Shown here: piece after piece, positions 9,122 to 17,671 of the stretch | Position numbering within the stretch: the stretch's first letter is position 1 | Layout: the number at the start of each line of letters is the position of its first letter | NCBI RefSeq assembly: GCF_035974275.1 | Contig: NZ_CP142422.1 | Coordinates: forward strand, 2,480,001 to 2,544,000 | Length of the DNA stretch: 64,000 nt | Direction: 5' to 3' | Source: Chryseobacterium sp. MYb264 | GTDB lineage: Bacteria; Bacteroidota; Bacteroidia; Flavobacteriales; Weeksellaceae | Made by a program: the position numbers and the translations under genes | The notes under the pieces: generated by a model | The model's input: the letters and a program-made list of their open reading frames with translations, nothing else | Databases searched by the model: none | What the model was told of the DNA's origin: nothing

Positions 9122-9568
9122 TTATTGATTGTCTTCTGCAAACCACTCTCCGTATGAGTTTTCTGTCTCATGAAGCTTCAGATAAGCCAGAGAAATTCCT
9201 TCAGGAAGTCTTGCTTTTACTTTAGAGGCAATAGCATAGAGCATATTTTCACAGGTTGGCTGGAAAGTGCAGTAAATCACTTTATGTCCCTGCTCTTCCA
9301 AAGTATCTCCAAGATCTTTATGAGGAGAAAGCGCATTGATAAGCACCGCATGATCCCAAACATCCACAATTTCGGATTTCACGATGGTTTTAATATCCCC
9401 GAAATCCACTACCATCCCGTTTTTGGGATTTTCCAAATCATTAACCGGTTTTCCCTTCACTGTTACAAACAGCTTGTAGGAATGTCCATGCATATTTTTA
9501 CATTTCCCGTCGTAATTGTACAGTACGTGGGCAGTTTCAAAAGTAAAAATTTTTGTTATACGTATCAT
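9122..9568 (-). CDS. queD: 6-pyruvoyl-tetrahydropterin synthase / 6-carboxytetrahydropterin synthase (QueD family)
   Basis: A 148-residue T-fold enzyme. The likely role is conversion of dihydroneopterin triphosphate to 6-carboxytetrahydropterin in queuosine synthesis. It has the zinc and catalytic motifs FETAHVLYNYDGKCKNMHGHSY, with Cys followed by M-H-G-H, then D-x-x-D-H-A-V-L-I and a C-terminal catalytic Glu region (LHETENSYGEW). The frame is open to 9640, but MIRITKIFTFETAH at 9568 is the family start and sits 5 nt after a perfect -7 promoter element. The upstream extension is therefore not used. Confidence 0.9.
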   Translation of the reverse strand: MIRITKIFTFETAHVLYNYDGKCKNMHGHSYKLFVTVKGKPVNDLENPKNGMVVDFGDIKTIVKSEIVDVWDHAVLINALSPHKDLGDTLEEQGHKVIYCTFQPTCENMLYAIASKVKARLPEGISLAYLKLHETENSYGEWFAEDNQ

Positions 9569-9572
9569 GCTA

Positions 9573-9580
9573 CAAAGATA
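9573..9580 (-). promoter_or_regulatory. Perfect -7 element TATCTTTG in front of queD
   Basis: Reads TATCTTTG on the minus strand, matching the Bacteroidota consensus TAnnTTTG. Its last base is five nucleotides from the A of the queD ATG, so the transcript would be leaderless or nearly so. Confidence 0.6.
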
Positions 9581-10361
9581 TAATAAAAACCCCGTAACAT
9601 AAAAAACAGAGCCAACGCACGAAATAATCGCTTTATTCAAAACTCAATGTATCTTTTTGACCGCCACGGAATGCGGGAAGTAAAAATATTCCTGTATTCG
9701 TAGCAAAAAAGATCCCTGGAATAATCCCCCAACTTTTGTAAAGTCCCCTAAAAAAACGTTTTATCCTATAAAAAGAAATAAGGACATTAGAACAAACCAA
9801 AGACCTTCCGGACGAGGGAAGGCCTTCAAAAAAAACATGTTATGAAATTAAATCAACTTTCTAATAAATATGGGTTTTACAATTTTTTTATAGATAATGC
9901 TGAAGCGCTACTTTTTTATTGTGTGAGAAACTGAATCGCCTCTCTGTTTTCTTTTACAAATTTGCAGTTAAAAAGAATACGAATGGCTACTACAAAATCA
10001 CATCATCCGTTTAAAACACTGTTAATCAAACCATATATACAAACACAGATGTTATTTTGTAGTGGTTGTAGTGATTTGAATTGCCTTTAAATTCTAAATA
10101 AATCATAAAAAAATATTCCTGTAAAAATAAAAACAGAGCATAGGAAGTCATAATTCTGAATCGGGATATCTTCTGCGGAGCAATAAACAGTCGCATTCTA
10201 CCTTGCCCATCAACGTGATATTGACAAAAAACATCAGCTTTCTTATTCAAATCCTTTCAATTTATTTTCTTATCTGACTTCAGGCTATAGCATCCCATAA
10301 AAATTGACCGCCAGCCCTTAAGTGATGCTCAAAGTCATTTCACCTTACTTAATACAACAGG
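9581..10361. other. Intergenic region, no convincing gene
   Basis: About 780 bp between divergently spaced minus-strand genes. It holds one hairpin at 9800-9826 (CCTTCC/GGAAGG arms), followed on the plus strand by an A-rich stretch, so it is not a standard terminator on either strand. Short open frames of 35 codons (plus, from 9982) and 74 codons (minus, 10026-10250) lack coding character or homology that I can recognise. Confidence 0.5.
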
Positions 10362-11759
10362 CTAAATTTCCATGATCCATTTAACCAGATCTACTTCAGC
10401 CGGAAGTTCAAGCTTCTTTTTCACCCGATATCTTTTTGTCTGGATAGCCCGGGTAGTTACGTTTTCAAGGCGTGCTATTTCTTTATTGGTGAGACTAAGC
10501 TTGATATAAGCACAGAATTTGATGTCGTGCTCGGTAAGTTCGCCGCCCTGTGAAATTAGTTTTTCGTAGAACTCTTGGTATATTTCTTTAAATCTTCCTA
10601 GAAAAAACGGGCTGCCTTCTTTTGCCATTTCTACAATTTCACCAAAAGATTCATTTACTCTCTTTCGAAGCACATCAGTTTCTTCCGCTTTTTCTTTTAG
10701 CAAGCTGTCTTTTTTCTTATGCTTATCTCTGTAGACTTTAATAATAATCGAAAGTAAAACAGTCACCAAAAGGGCAACAAAGCCCAATATAAAATAAGTT
10801 CTGTTTTTTTCATCCTCTTCCTGCTCAACCAGCAGTTTTTCCACAGTACTCCCTATCACTTTCCTTTCATTGTAATTCACGGTATCATTAACTACCGTAA
10901 ACTTCATAAAATACTCCCGTCTTTTTTCTTCTTCATTCAGCAGGTGATAGGTTTCGGATATTTTTCTATAAGTATCCCTTAAGCTCGTTTTCCTCCGCAT
11001 CTTTTCGAATATCTTTAAAGCTTGAAAATATTTTTTCAAAGCTTGTTCAGGTTGTTTTTGTTGTAAATAAAGTTCTCCAGATACAAAATATGCTTTCGCT
11101 TTGTCATCATTCTCATCATGGGCAAGAGCAAGAGCCTTATTTAAGTAATACGAAGCAGAATCAAGATGCTGTTTTCTGGTAACAAATCCGTCTGCGATCT
11201 TTGTAAAAGTAAGAGAATTAGAAGGCATCAGCTTCATACTCTTCTTTTGCATTACAGACACTGAATCTTCAATTCCCAGCATATCAAAATTATACCATTT
11301 GCTGGAATAAATATAGTTAAGATAAAAATCGTGTCTTTTTTTATCTTTAATTTTAGCCGCCTTTTTTATGGCTTTATTAAAACTAACGTTAGATCGACTG
11401 TACAGTCCAAGCCCTGAATATACCTTACCATATTCGCTGTAAAGTCGCGCATGGACGATCGGGTTCTTCACTTTGTCTATATCTTTACCTGCGCAGTCTA
11501 GATAACTGAGACTTTCCTGATAGGCGTTCAGGGTACAGAATAAGTTCCCTATATTGATAGACGCGGTAACAACACCTTCTATATTATGAGTCCTTTTATA
11601 CATGGCCAGAGCTTTTTGGTTAAAACGCAGCGCTCCTACGATATCCGCCTTATTCTGATACTGTACTGTCCTGTAAATCAAATCCTTAATATTGTACTCC
11701 TGACTTTGAGTGAACGAGGGAACAATGACAAGTATAGATAAGTAAATTTTCAGCTTCAT
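10362..11759 (-). CDS. TPR-repeat membrane regulator with C-terminal LuxR-like HTH
   Basis: A 465-residue protein of a family expanded in Flavobacteria. It has a signal peptide (residues 1-20) and about five tetratricopeptide repeats over residues 25-290 (for example DDKAKAYFVSGELYLQQKQ). A transmembrane helix lies near 322-342 (ILGFVALLVTVLLSIIIKVY), followed by a charged coiled coil and a helix-turn-helix at the C-terminus (LTNKEIARLENVTTRAIQTK). The layout suggests that the periplasmic TPR domain senses something and the cytoplasmic HTH acts on DNA or on partners. It is flanked by long intergenic regions and probably monocistronic. Its target is unknown. Confidence 0.85.
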   Translation of the reverse strand: MKLKIYLSILVIVPSFTQSQEYNIKDLIYRTVQYQNKADIVGALRFNQKALAMYKRTHNIEGVVTASINIGNLFCTLNAYQESLSYLDCAGKDIDKVKNPIVHARLYSEYGKVYSGLGLYSRSNVSFNKAIKKAAKIKDKKRHDFYLNYIYSSKWYNFDMLGIEDSVSVMQKKSMKLMPSNSLTFTKIADGFVTRKQHLDSASYYLNKALALAHDENDDKAKAYFVSGELYLQQKQPEQALKKYFQALKIFEKMRRKTSLRDTYRKISETYHLLNEEEKRREYFMKFTVVNDTVNYNERKVIGSTVEKLLVEQEEDEKNRTYFILGFVALLVTVLLSIIIKVYRDKHKKKDSLLKEKAEETDVLRKRVNESFGEIVEMAKEGSPFFLGRFKEIYQEFYEKLISQGGELTEHDIKFCAYIKLSLTNKEIARLENVTTRAIQTKRYRVKKKLELPAEVDLVKWIMEI

Positions 11760-12160
11760 TTTTTATGAGTATTTTATTTATAACATAATATTAATAAAAA
11801 TTACTCAATAAAAGAAAATTAACAATCTCAAATCAAAAAATCACAACTGTTTTTCTCTGAAAAGTGATTAATTATTCCAAAAATAAGTATTCACAAACAG
11901 TATCTTAGCTTCTAAACACGTCCTTTTTATTCCGGAAAATCTATTATTATTTTTTTCATCCTCTGTAAAAAAATGCATGTAATAATGGTGCATTTTAGTA
12001 AATGATCTCATTTATTTCAAAGGGTACCCATGCCGCCCCCTCAAAGATTAATCGTCACAAATTAAAACAAATATTCACAGTTCACACTTCAAAGCTACAA
12101 TAACCTCAATGTTAATCAATGCAAAACAGATAGTTATGTTATGTAGTTAATTTGTAGTAA
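11760..12160. other. AT-rich intergenic region upstream of the TPR regulator
   Basis: No gene seen. It contains an imperfect inverted repeat around 11972-11996 (AAAATGCA ... TGCATTTT) that could be a regulatory hairpin. The rest is low-complexity A/T-rich sequence carrying the 5' region of the minus-strand TPR regulator. Confidence 0.4.
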
Positions 12161-12190
12161 TTGATTATTGGCTAAACCTCAGTTACTTTG
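12161..12190 (+). promoter_or_regulatory. Bacteroidota-type promoter facing an RNA-only region
   Basis: TTG at 12161-12163, 19 bases, then TTACTTTG at 12183-12190 (seven of eight matches to TAnnTTTG). The predicted transcription start is near 12195. No plus-strand gene follows before the hairpins described next. Confidence 0.5.
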
Positions 12191-12194
12191 TGGC

Positions 12195-12325
12195 AGATTC
12201 TAAAAACAGAATCAAGATGAAATAAAATTAAAAATTAACTAAATGAGGAGTCCTTAATACTCCATTTTTCATTTCGTGTTTGTGTTTTTTACAGCAGAGC
12301 TACAGTTCGAGGCTCTGCTGTTTTG
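12195..12325 (+). ncRNA. Candidate small RNA with three hairpins
   Basis: Downstream of the promoter lie a hairpin GATTCT/AGAATC (12196-12213), then GGAGT/ACTCC (12247-12263) followed by ATTTTT, and finally a strong nine-base-pair stem CAGCAGAGC/GCTCTGCTG (12292-12320) followed by TTTT. The only in-frame ATG after the promoter gives a two-codon frame, so this looks like a roughly 130-nt non-coding transcript. No known RNA family is recognised. It points toward the convergent thioesterase gene, nearly 300 bp away. Confidence 0.45.
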
Positions 12326-12613
12326 GTATTGAGATGTCATTTAGTTTTCACTTCATAAAAACAGATCATGTACAAAATTTAAAGACAAAGCAAAAAGGCA
12401 AGCTAATCTGAACTGAATTTTTTTGCCCTCACAGATTTTGTAAATGGTGCGCATTTTTTTCCTTACACTTTATATATTGAACACGAAGGCTCATCAAGTT
12501 TTTTACTGCTTACCGTTTTAGGTCTCAGCAAACCGCTCTACCCATGAGAAACCAGCAAGATTGAGGAAAGATGCTGTAGCATCGTCACCATACATATCCA
12601 TTTTAAACACAGC

Positions 12614-12997
12614 TTACAGTTCCGAGAGCCAGTTGTTATTCAATCGAATAATTCGTTGCGTTTCATGCTCAATAAACACCCAGATGGTGAGTGAATCAAC
12701 AACCAGCTGATCATGACAGTAGAATTCCACTTTTCTGGGCTGGCGTATCCCTTCAGGATCTTTTGGATAAGTTTTTACCGTTAGTATATCCCCCAGATAA
12801 ACCTGTTTTTTATATTGAATATGGTGATCCAATAACATCCAGATGTCATTAGTAAAACCTGTTTTATGTTTTACAAGATCCCAGTGCTCCCCAGCGATTT
12901 CTTCTACCCATTTTACATACTGAACATTGTTTACATGATGATTGCCATCAATATGATCCTCCGTAACTGTTATTTTTTTTTCAAAAACCAGACTCAT
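12614..12997 (-). CDS. Acyl-CoA thioesterase, hotdog fold (4HBT type)
   Basis: A 127-residue single-hotdog thioesterase. The N-terminal strand and hot-dog helix read DHIDGNHHVNNVQYVKWVEE. This is the D-x-x-x-H-x-N-N/Y-x-x-Y pattern of the 4-hydroxybenzoyl-CoA thioesterase/YbgC group, in which the Asp/His region forms the active site. The frame is open to 13027, but MSLVFEKKITV at 12997 is the more usual start. The substrate is not predictable. There is no operon partner: convergent intergenic DNA lies on one side and a repeat on the other. Confidence 0.82.
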   Translation of the reverse strand: MSLVFEKKITVTEDHIDGNHHVNNVQYVKWVEEIAGEHWDLVKHKTGFTNDIWMLLDHHIQYKKQVYLGDILTVKTYPKDPEGIRQPRKVEFYCHDQLVVDSLTIWVFIEHETQRIIRLNNNWLSEL

Positions 12998-13175
12998 CTT
13001 CTTCAAATATTTACTCAAAAATAACACTTAAAAATCAAAAAAAATTCTGATTCCGAAAGGTTTTACAGCAGGTTCTCATTCAATTAATCAAAATCTGACA
13101 GCAAATAGTGGAGAACGAGGGGTAGCATAAAGCTGGAAGCTTTGATAAGTTCAGTCTATATTCTTAAAATTAAAG

Positions 13176-13300
13176 TACTATTGTTTTCTTTTTGAATTTA
13201 CCTCAAAAACCACAAAGGGGTAGCATCTCGTGAAACCCGACGCATACGGATTCAATGATGTTATAACCCTGAAAGGGTTAAATAGTGTAAAGTAAATTTC
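13176..13300 (-). repeat. Intergenic repeat family A, copy 1 (inverted)
   Basis: Read on the minus strand it shows AACCCTTTCAGGGTT, then GGGTTTCACGAG, then CCTTTGTGGTTTTTGAGGTAA and ATTCAAAAA. The same order of short palindromes and GC-rich motifs recurs at 14211-14350 and 52326-52468. Size about 125 bp; REP-like, non-coding. The surrounding gap 13028-13406 holds no gene. Confidence 0.7.
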
Positions 13301-13406
13301 AAAGATTAAGTGGTAAAAGGTTCTGATCGTGGAAATTTAAAAAGAACTTAAAAGAATATCATCACGACCACCAATTGCTTATCTTAGCGAGATAAGAACA
13401 ACACAA

Positions 13407-14060
13407 ATGATTACAGACCTTTTATTTCCAAATCGCTGTCTTAAGTGCAACCGGATCATTGAAGCTGATGTACTGCTCTGTACCCTTTGCTACCAGCATA
13501 TCCCTTTTTGCCAGGACAGTTACAGCCCATACAGCTATTTAAGTAATAAATGCAAGACATTATTTCCTCTTGAAAGTGCATTTGCACTGATGTATTTTAA
13601 AGAGGCATCACTGAGCCGGGATATTATTCATGAACTGAAGTACAGAAGCCGTGAAAAAGCAGGAAAAATAATTGCAGAATGGACCATCGAACGTCTTCAT
13701 TTCAGTGATGCAAAGCCTGACATTCTCGTTACCATCCCTTTACACTTCCGAAAACTCAGGCAAAGAGGATATAACCAACTGCATTTGTTTACTGACACTC
13801 TCTCAGATCACTACTATATTCCGTCTGATCATGACCTTCTTAAAAGAAATTATTATTCGAAAGCGCAGGCATTAAGAAATAAAAAGCATCGGCTGGAGAC
13901 ACAGAATATGTTTTCGATTGACCGTCCTGTTTCAGGAAAACATATTTTACTTATTGATGATGTTTTTACTACCGGAAATACATTAGCTGCCTGCGCCTGG
14001 GAAATTTTAAAATCAGGGGGAAATAAGGTAAGTGTTTTAGTTATGGCTGTTGATAAATAG
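13407..14060 (+). CDS. comF: ComF family phosphoribosyltransferase-like protein
   Basis: A 217-residue ComF/GntX-type protein. The N-terminal four-cysteine zinc finger reads CLKC ... CTLC (residues 11-31). The phosphoribosyltransferase fold follows, with TIPLHFRKLRQRGYNQ and the PRPP-binding loop ILLIDDVFTTGNT near residue 185. Family members support DNA uptake and recombination; ComF of Gram-positive bacteria assists single-stranded DNA import. Here it stands alone between two inverted copies of repeat family A. Confidence 0.92.
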   Translation: MITDLLFPNRCLKCNRIIEADVLLCTLCYQHIPFCQDSYSPYSYLSNKCKTLFPLESAFALMYFKEASLSRDIIHELKYRSREKAGKIIAEWTIERLHFSDAKPDILVTIPLHFRKLRQRGYNQLHLFTDTLSDHYYIPSDHDLLKRNYYSKAQALRNKKHRLETQNMFSIDRPVSGKHILLIDDVFTTGNTLAACAWEILKSGGNKVSVLVMAVDK

Positions 14061-14210
14061 TGTGAGCATGTTTAAATTTTCACCAAAATATTAATTCAAT
14101 TCTAAAGTCAGTCTAAGAAATCAACTGGATACCGAAAGCCTATGGGGCTCTGCATTTTATAATGCTGATCGTCTAATCATCGAAAATTAAAAACGTTGGC
14201 CTTATGCCAT

Positions 14211-14350
14211 TTTAAATTTCCTTTAAATTATTCAACCCACTACGGGCTTATTCAATCATTAAATACTTGTTTGCCGGGCTTCACCCGACGCTACTGATAG
14301 GTAACCCCTTCAGGGTTTTTGAGGTAAATTCAAAAATAAAATAGTATTAT
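14211..14350 (+). repeat. Intergenic repeat family A, copy 2
   Basis: TTTAAATTATTCAACCC, then GGCTTCACCCGACGCTA, then AACCCCTTCAGGGTT and GAGGTAAATTCAAAAATAAA. It is inverted relative to the copy upstream of comF, so the pair brackets comF as long-distance inverted repeats. The gap 14061-14478 contains no gene. Confidence 0.72.
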
Positions 14351-14478
14351 GCTTCAAAAACCATCGACAATAAAATCCCGGCAAATAAGAATAGCGCTTT
14401 AAAACCAAAGTCAGCTCCGGAAATTCCGAAGCTGACTTTTATGATTTCCAGAGAGAAAACCTTATATCCGTCTAAAAT

Positions 14479-15132
14479 TTATCTCTGTAGTTTTTCACCA
14501 TAACTCAAATCTCCGGCGTCCCCCAAACCAGGTGAGATATACCCTTTTGAAGTTAAGTTTTCATCAATGGCTCCTACCCAAATTTTTGCATTGGGATACG
14601 CTGCCTCAATTGTTGCCACCCCCTGCTTTGAAGCTATAGCTGCTACAATATGAAGCTGAGAAGGATTTCCATGGGTTAACAGATCTTTGATGGCTTCAAT
14701 TAAAGAAGCTCCGGTTGCCAACATCGGATCACCAACAATCAGAGGTCTTCCTTCAATATTCGGACAAGTTAAATAATCTTGTTTGATAGAAAAATAATCG
14801 TTGGCGTCGTGTTTTCTATAAGCCGCTACAAAACCACAGTCTGCTCTGTCAAAATAATTTAAAAGTCCTTCAAACAATGGCACACCTGCTCTTAAAATAG
14901 TGGTAATAACAGGCTGAACCGCAATTTCTTTAACTTTAACAGTATCTAAAGGTGTATGAATTTCCACTTCTTTCTGCTCCAACCCTTTACTGATTTCGAA
15001 AGCTGCAATTTCCCCGATTCTTTCCATATTTCTGCGGAATCTCATTCGGTCGTGCTGAATGTCAACGTTTCTAAGTTCATTAATCCAAGAATTAACTAAA
15101 GAAAATTGTTCTGATAATACGACGGTATTCAT
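14479..15132 (-). CDS. upp: Uracil phosphoribosyltransferase
   Basis: A 217-residue enzyme of pyrimidine salvage converting uracil and PRPP to UMP. The diagnostic motifs are ILRAGVPLFEGLL, the PRPP loop VGDPMLATGASLIEAI and the C-terminal uracil-binding YISPGLGDAGDLSYGEK. Length matches the family (about 208-217). The ATG at 15132 is supported by conserved N-terminal spacing. It lies 83 bp from der on the same strand, so the two may be co-transcribed. Confidence 0.97.
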   Translation of the reverse strand: MNTVVLSEQFSLVNSWINELRNVDIQHDRMRFRRNMERIGEIAAFEISKGLEQKEVEIHTPLDTVKVKEIAVQPVITTILRAGVPLFEGLLNYFDRADCGFVAAYRKHDANDYFSIKQDYLTCPNIEGRPLIVGDPMLATGASLIEAIKDLLTHGNPSQLHIVAAIASKQGVATIEAAYPNAKIWVGAIDENLTSKGYISPGLGDAGDLSYGEKLQR

Positions 15133-15215
15133 TATTTTAAAAAGCTTTTTATCTAAAATTATAAATTTAATAAAGAATAAAATCCCTCTTAGAGAAATCT
15201 AAAAGGGATTGTAAA

Positions 15216-16526
15216 TTATTTTTGTCTGAAATACACTTCAATTGGAACTCCGGTAAACCCGAATTCTTTTCTCAATTGGTTTTCAGTAAATCTTTTGTAT
15301 GGTTCTTTTACGTACTGCGGTAAATTACAGAAAAATACAAACTGTGGCGACGGCGTTGGAAGCTGTACACAATATTTGATTTTAATGTATTTCCCTTTGT
15401 TTGCAGGTGGTGGTGTTCCTTCGAAAATCGGAAGCATCACTTCATTTAATTTTGAAGTTTTAATCTTCTTCTTACGATCTTCGTACACCGTCATTGCCAT
15501 TTCAACAGCTTTCAAGATTCTTTGCTTCGTCAACGCTGAAACAAATAAAATTGGAATATCGCTAAACTGTCCGATTTTATCTCTGATTGATTTTTCGAAA
15601 TCTCTTACGGTATTGGTAGTTTTATCTTCCACCAAATCCCATTTGTTGACAACAATTACAATTCCTTTTCTGTTTTTCTGAGCAAGACCAAAGATATTCA
15701 TATCCTGAGATTCCCAACCTAAAGTAGCATCAACCATGATAATCACCACGTCTGAATACTCAATAGAACGGATTGAACGCATAACAGAATAGAATTCCAA
15801 ATCTTCGTTTACCTTAGATTTTCTTCTCATCCCAGCTGTATCTACCAATACAAACTCGTGCCCGAATTTGTTGTAAAGCGTTTGAATACTGTCTCTTGTA
15901 GTTCCTGCAATATCGGTTACGATATTTCTTTCCACATCAAGTAAAGCATTCGTCATCGTAGATTTTCCTACGTTCGGACGACCTGCGATTGTAATTTTTG
16001 GCAATCCTTCGAAAGGATCTTTATATTCGGTTGTCGGGAAATCTTTTACGATATCATCTAACAAATCTCCTGTTCCTGAACCCGTTGCAGAAGACAAAGT
16101 ATAATATTTATCAATTCCTAATTGATAGAATTCCGTTGCAGGAAGTTCTTCTTTTGAAGAATCTACTTTGTTGATCACAATATAAATCGGTTTGTTTGAT
16201 CTTCTTAAAAGTCTGTAGATTTCGTAATCTGTATCGGTAAGACCTTCTTCCACGTTCATCATAAAAATGATAGAAGTTGCTTCATCCACCGCCAATTGCA
16301 CCTGCTTACGGATTTCTTCTTCAAAGATATCATCCGTGCCTACATCATACCCTCCGGTATCAATAACGGTAAAATCTACCCCGTTCCAGTCAGATTTTCC
16401 ATAGTGACGGTCTCTGGTAACACCAGCTGTAGAGTCTACAATAGCCTCTCTCCTTTCTAATAAACGATTAAATAACGTGGATTTTCCTACGTTGGGACGC
16501 CCAACGATTGCGACAATATTCGACAT
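15216..16526 (-). CDS. der: Ribosome biogenesis GTPase Der (EngA)
   Basis: A 436-residue double GTPase required for 50S subunit assembly. There are two G domains in tandem, each with GRPNVGKST (residues about 8 and 181), DTGGY or DTAGM as G3, and NKVD or NKWD as G4. A C-terminal KH-like domain follows, ending FTGVPIEVYFRQK. The ATG at 16526 gives the usual MSNIVAIVGRPNVGK start. It is a core, essential family, and nothing unusual is seen. Confidence 0.98.
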   Translation of the reverse strand: MSNIVAIVGRPNVGKSTLFNRLLERREAIVDSTAGVTRDRHYGKSDWNGVDFTVIDTGGYDVGTDDIFEEEIRKQVQLAVDEATSIIFMMNVEEGLTDTDYEIYRLLRRSNKPIYIVINKVDSSKEELPATEFYQLGIDKYYTLSSATGSGTGDLLDDIVKDFPTTEYKDPFEGLPKITIAGRPNVGKSTMTNALLDVERNIVTDIAGTTRDSIQTLYNKFGHEFVLVDTAGMRRKSKVNEDLEFYSVMRSIRSIEYSDVVIIMVDATLGWESQDMNIFGLAQKNRKGIVIVVNKWDLVEDKTTNTVRDFEKSIRDKIGQFSDIPILFVSALTKQRILKAVEMAMTVYEDRKKKIKTSKLNEVMLPIFEGTPPPANKGKYIKIKYCVQLPTPSPQFVFFCNLPQYVKEPYKRFTENQLRKEFGFTGVPIEVYFRQK

Positions 16527-16606
16527 AAAAATGTTTAATAATCCTTTGCTAAAGCTCAGGATGAGTTATTAATGGGTTTCTCCAACTTTTGGAGCCCAAT
16601 TTTTTG

Positions 16607-16614
16607 CAAAGATA
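16607..16614 (-). promoter_or_regulatory. -7 element TATCTTTG upstream of der
   Basis: Perfect TAnnTTTG match on the minus strand, about 80 nt from the der ATG. A short hairpin CTCCAA/TTGGAG (16580-16594) lies in the predicted leader. The rest of the gap up to the tRNA (16615-16872) is A/T-rich, with nothing else recognised. Confidence 0.55.
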
Positions 16615-16872
16615 AGATTTTTATTTGATTTGATTTTTTGGAAAAGAAAAACCGGAAACAATTATAAGTTGATTTACTGATAAGATTACTGCCAAATATT
16701 TAGTATTTTAATTAAGTGAACCTAAAAACCTACCCTTCATTCGAAAAAAAATCATAAAATAATTCTTTGAATATCAATAAACAAAGGCATTTCATAAAAT
16801 TTTTATTAATTAATTTCAACCTTAAATTTTTATTTTCAAAATAAATGTTCTAATTTCGCGGAACAGAAATAC

Positions 16873-16943
16873 AGACTCATGGTGTAGCGGTAACACTACT
16901 GATTTTGGTTCAGTCATCTGGGGTTCGAATCCCTGTGAGTCTA
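16873..16943 (+). tRNA. tRNA-Gln (anticodon TTG)
   Basis: The acceptor arms AGACTCA (16873-16879) and TGAGTCT (16936-16942) pair perfectly. The D arm is GTGT/AACAC-like, the anticodon stem is ACTGA/TCAGT with loop TTTTGGT giving anticodon TTG, and the T arm is GGGGTTCGAATCCC-like. CCA is not encoded. The 3' side borders an accessory segment. Confidence 0.95.
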
Positions 16944-16956
16944 CAATATAAAAAAT

Positions 16957-16990
16957 GCAACTAGCTAAATTACAGCAAGTTGCTTTTTTA
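16957..16990 (+). terminator. Terminator of tRNA-Gln
   Basis: GCAACT (16957-16962) pairs with AGTTGC (16978-16983), followed by seven T. Confidence 0.65.
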
Positions 16991-16994
16991 TTTT

Positions 16995-17030
16995 GGTCAC
17001 TTTCGGTCACTTGGTCACAATTTTGGTCAC
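16995..17030 (+). repeat. Four GGTCAC direct repeats beside the tRNA
   Basis: GGTCAC occurs at 16995, 17005, 17013 and 17025, each preceded by a T-rich spacer. The cluster lies directly between the tRNA terminator and the first gene of the accessory segment. It could be a protein-binding array or a scar of integration at the tRNA; neither can be decided here. Confidence 0.5.
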
Positions 17031-17054
17031 TGTTTTTCTGAAAAAAAATCTCAG

Positions 17055-17378
17055 ATGAAGACACAATATGTGAAGTACAGGCAGAACAAAGGCGGATATT
17101 GGACTGAGTGGAGCGAATTAAAGAAAACATCCGTTACAGTAACCATAAATGCAAATGAACAAAGAATCATAGTACATTCAAGCCCGCAGGAAATATATAA
17201 AATCCTTGATTTTAAACCAACACAATACATCGATGATAGTTTAGTGCAGGATTATTACTGTGTCGATTCAAGTGGTAAGAAATGTATTGTAACACTTGTA
17301 ATAAGCAAAAGTGAAAGCGCTATAATCAATCTCAAGTATAATAATTGGGAATATATTTACAGCGGATATTTACTGTAA
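17055..17378 (+). CDS. Hypothetical protein
   Basis: A 107-residue soluble protein starting at the ATG at 17055; upstream codons in frame are A/T-rich and look non-coding. It begins MKTQYVKYRQNKGGYWTEWS and appears beta-rich with many aromatic residues. No family is recognised. It is the first gene of the segment between tRNA-Gln and the fibrinogen-like genes. It is followed by a terminator whose 5' arm is identical to the one after the immunity gene at 20821. An immunity-type role is therefore possible, but this is only positional inference. Confidence 0.6.
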   Translation: MKTQYVKYRQNKGGYWTEWSELKKTSVTVTINANEQRIIVHSSPQEIYKILDFKPTQYIDDSLVQDYYCVDSSGKKCIVTLVISKSESAIINLKYNNWEYIYSGYLL

Positions 17379-17383
17379 AATTG

Positions 17384-17418
17384 AGCCTTGACCTTATGGG
17401 TTGAGGCTTATTTTTTTC
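17384..17418 (+). terminator. Terminator with AGCCTTGACC arm
   Basis: AGCCTTGACC (17384-17393) pairs with GGTTGAGGCT through 17408, followed by a run of T. The 5' arm is identical in sequence to that of the terminator at 20821. Confidence 0.8.
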
Positions 17419-17618
17419 GTATGAACACAAGGGTTGTATATAATCTGCTACATATTACAAATTTTATCTCTTAATTAATCTTTCACAAACCAACTCTAAT
17501 ACTCTGATCGGTAAAATTTAAAGAAAAAAGACGGTATATTTTATCGCCCTGCAAATATTTTTCAAAATACTTCAAAAAAGAACTATTAAACACGTCATGT
17601 TTTGGCGCAGTCAAGATT

Positions 17619-17626
17619 TAGCTTTG
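17619..17626 (+). promoter_or_regulatory. -7 element TAGCTTTG upstream of the toxin gene
   Basis: Perfect TAnnTTTG match 45 nt before the toxin ATG. No clean TTG -33 element is seen at the usual distance. Confidence 0.5.
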
Positions 17627-17671
17627 CTTTAGAAACATTTAAACAAAATATTAATTACTAAAACACAGCTT

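Noticed and set aside
9982..10089. 35-codon plus-strand frame starting MATTKSHH
   Set aside because: Too short, no clear promoter at the right distance and no conserved feature.
10026..10250. 74-codon minus-strand frame in the gap before the TPR regulator
   Set aside because: No promoter, no homology that I recognise, and a composition like the surrounding non-coding DNA.
16527..16872. Riboswitch or structured leader of der
   Set aside because: Only one six-base-pair hairpin is seen; no known aptamer motif.
16822..17130. 102-codon minus-strand frame reading through the tRNA gene
   Set aside because: It translates the tRNA-Gln itself (a familiar spurious product of tRNA loci) and A/T-rich flanks. 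The tRNA explains the sequence; no start or domain supports a protein.
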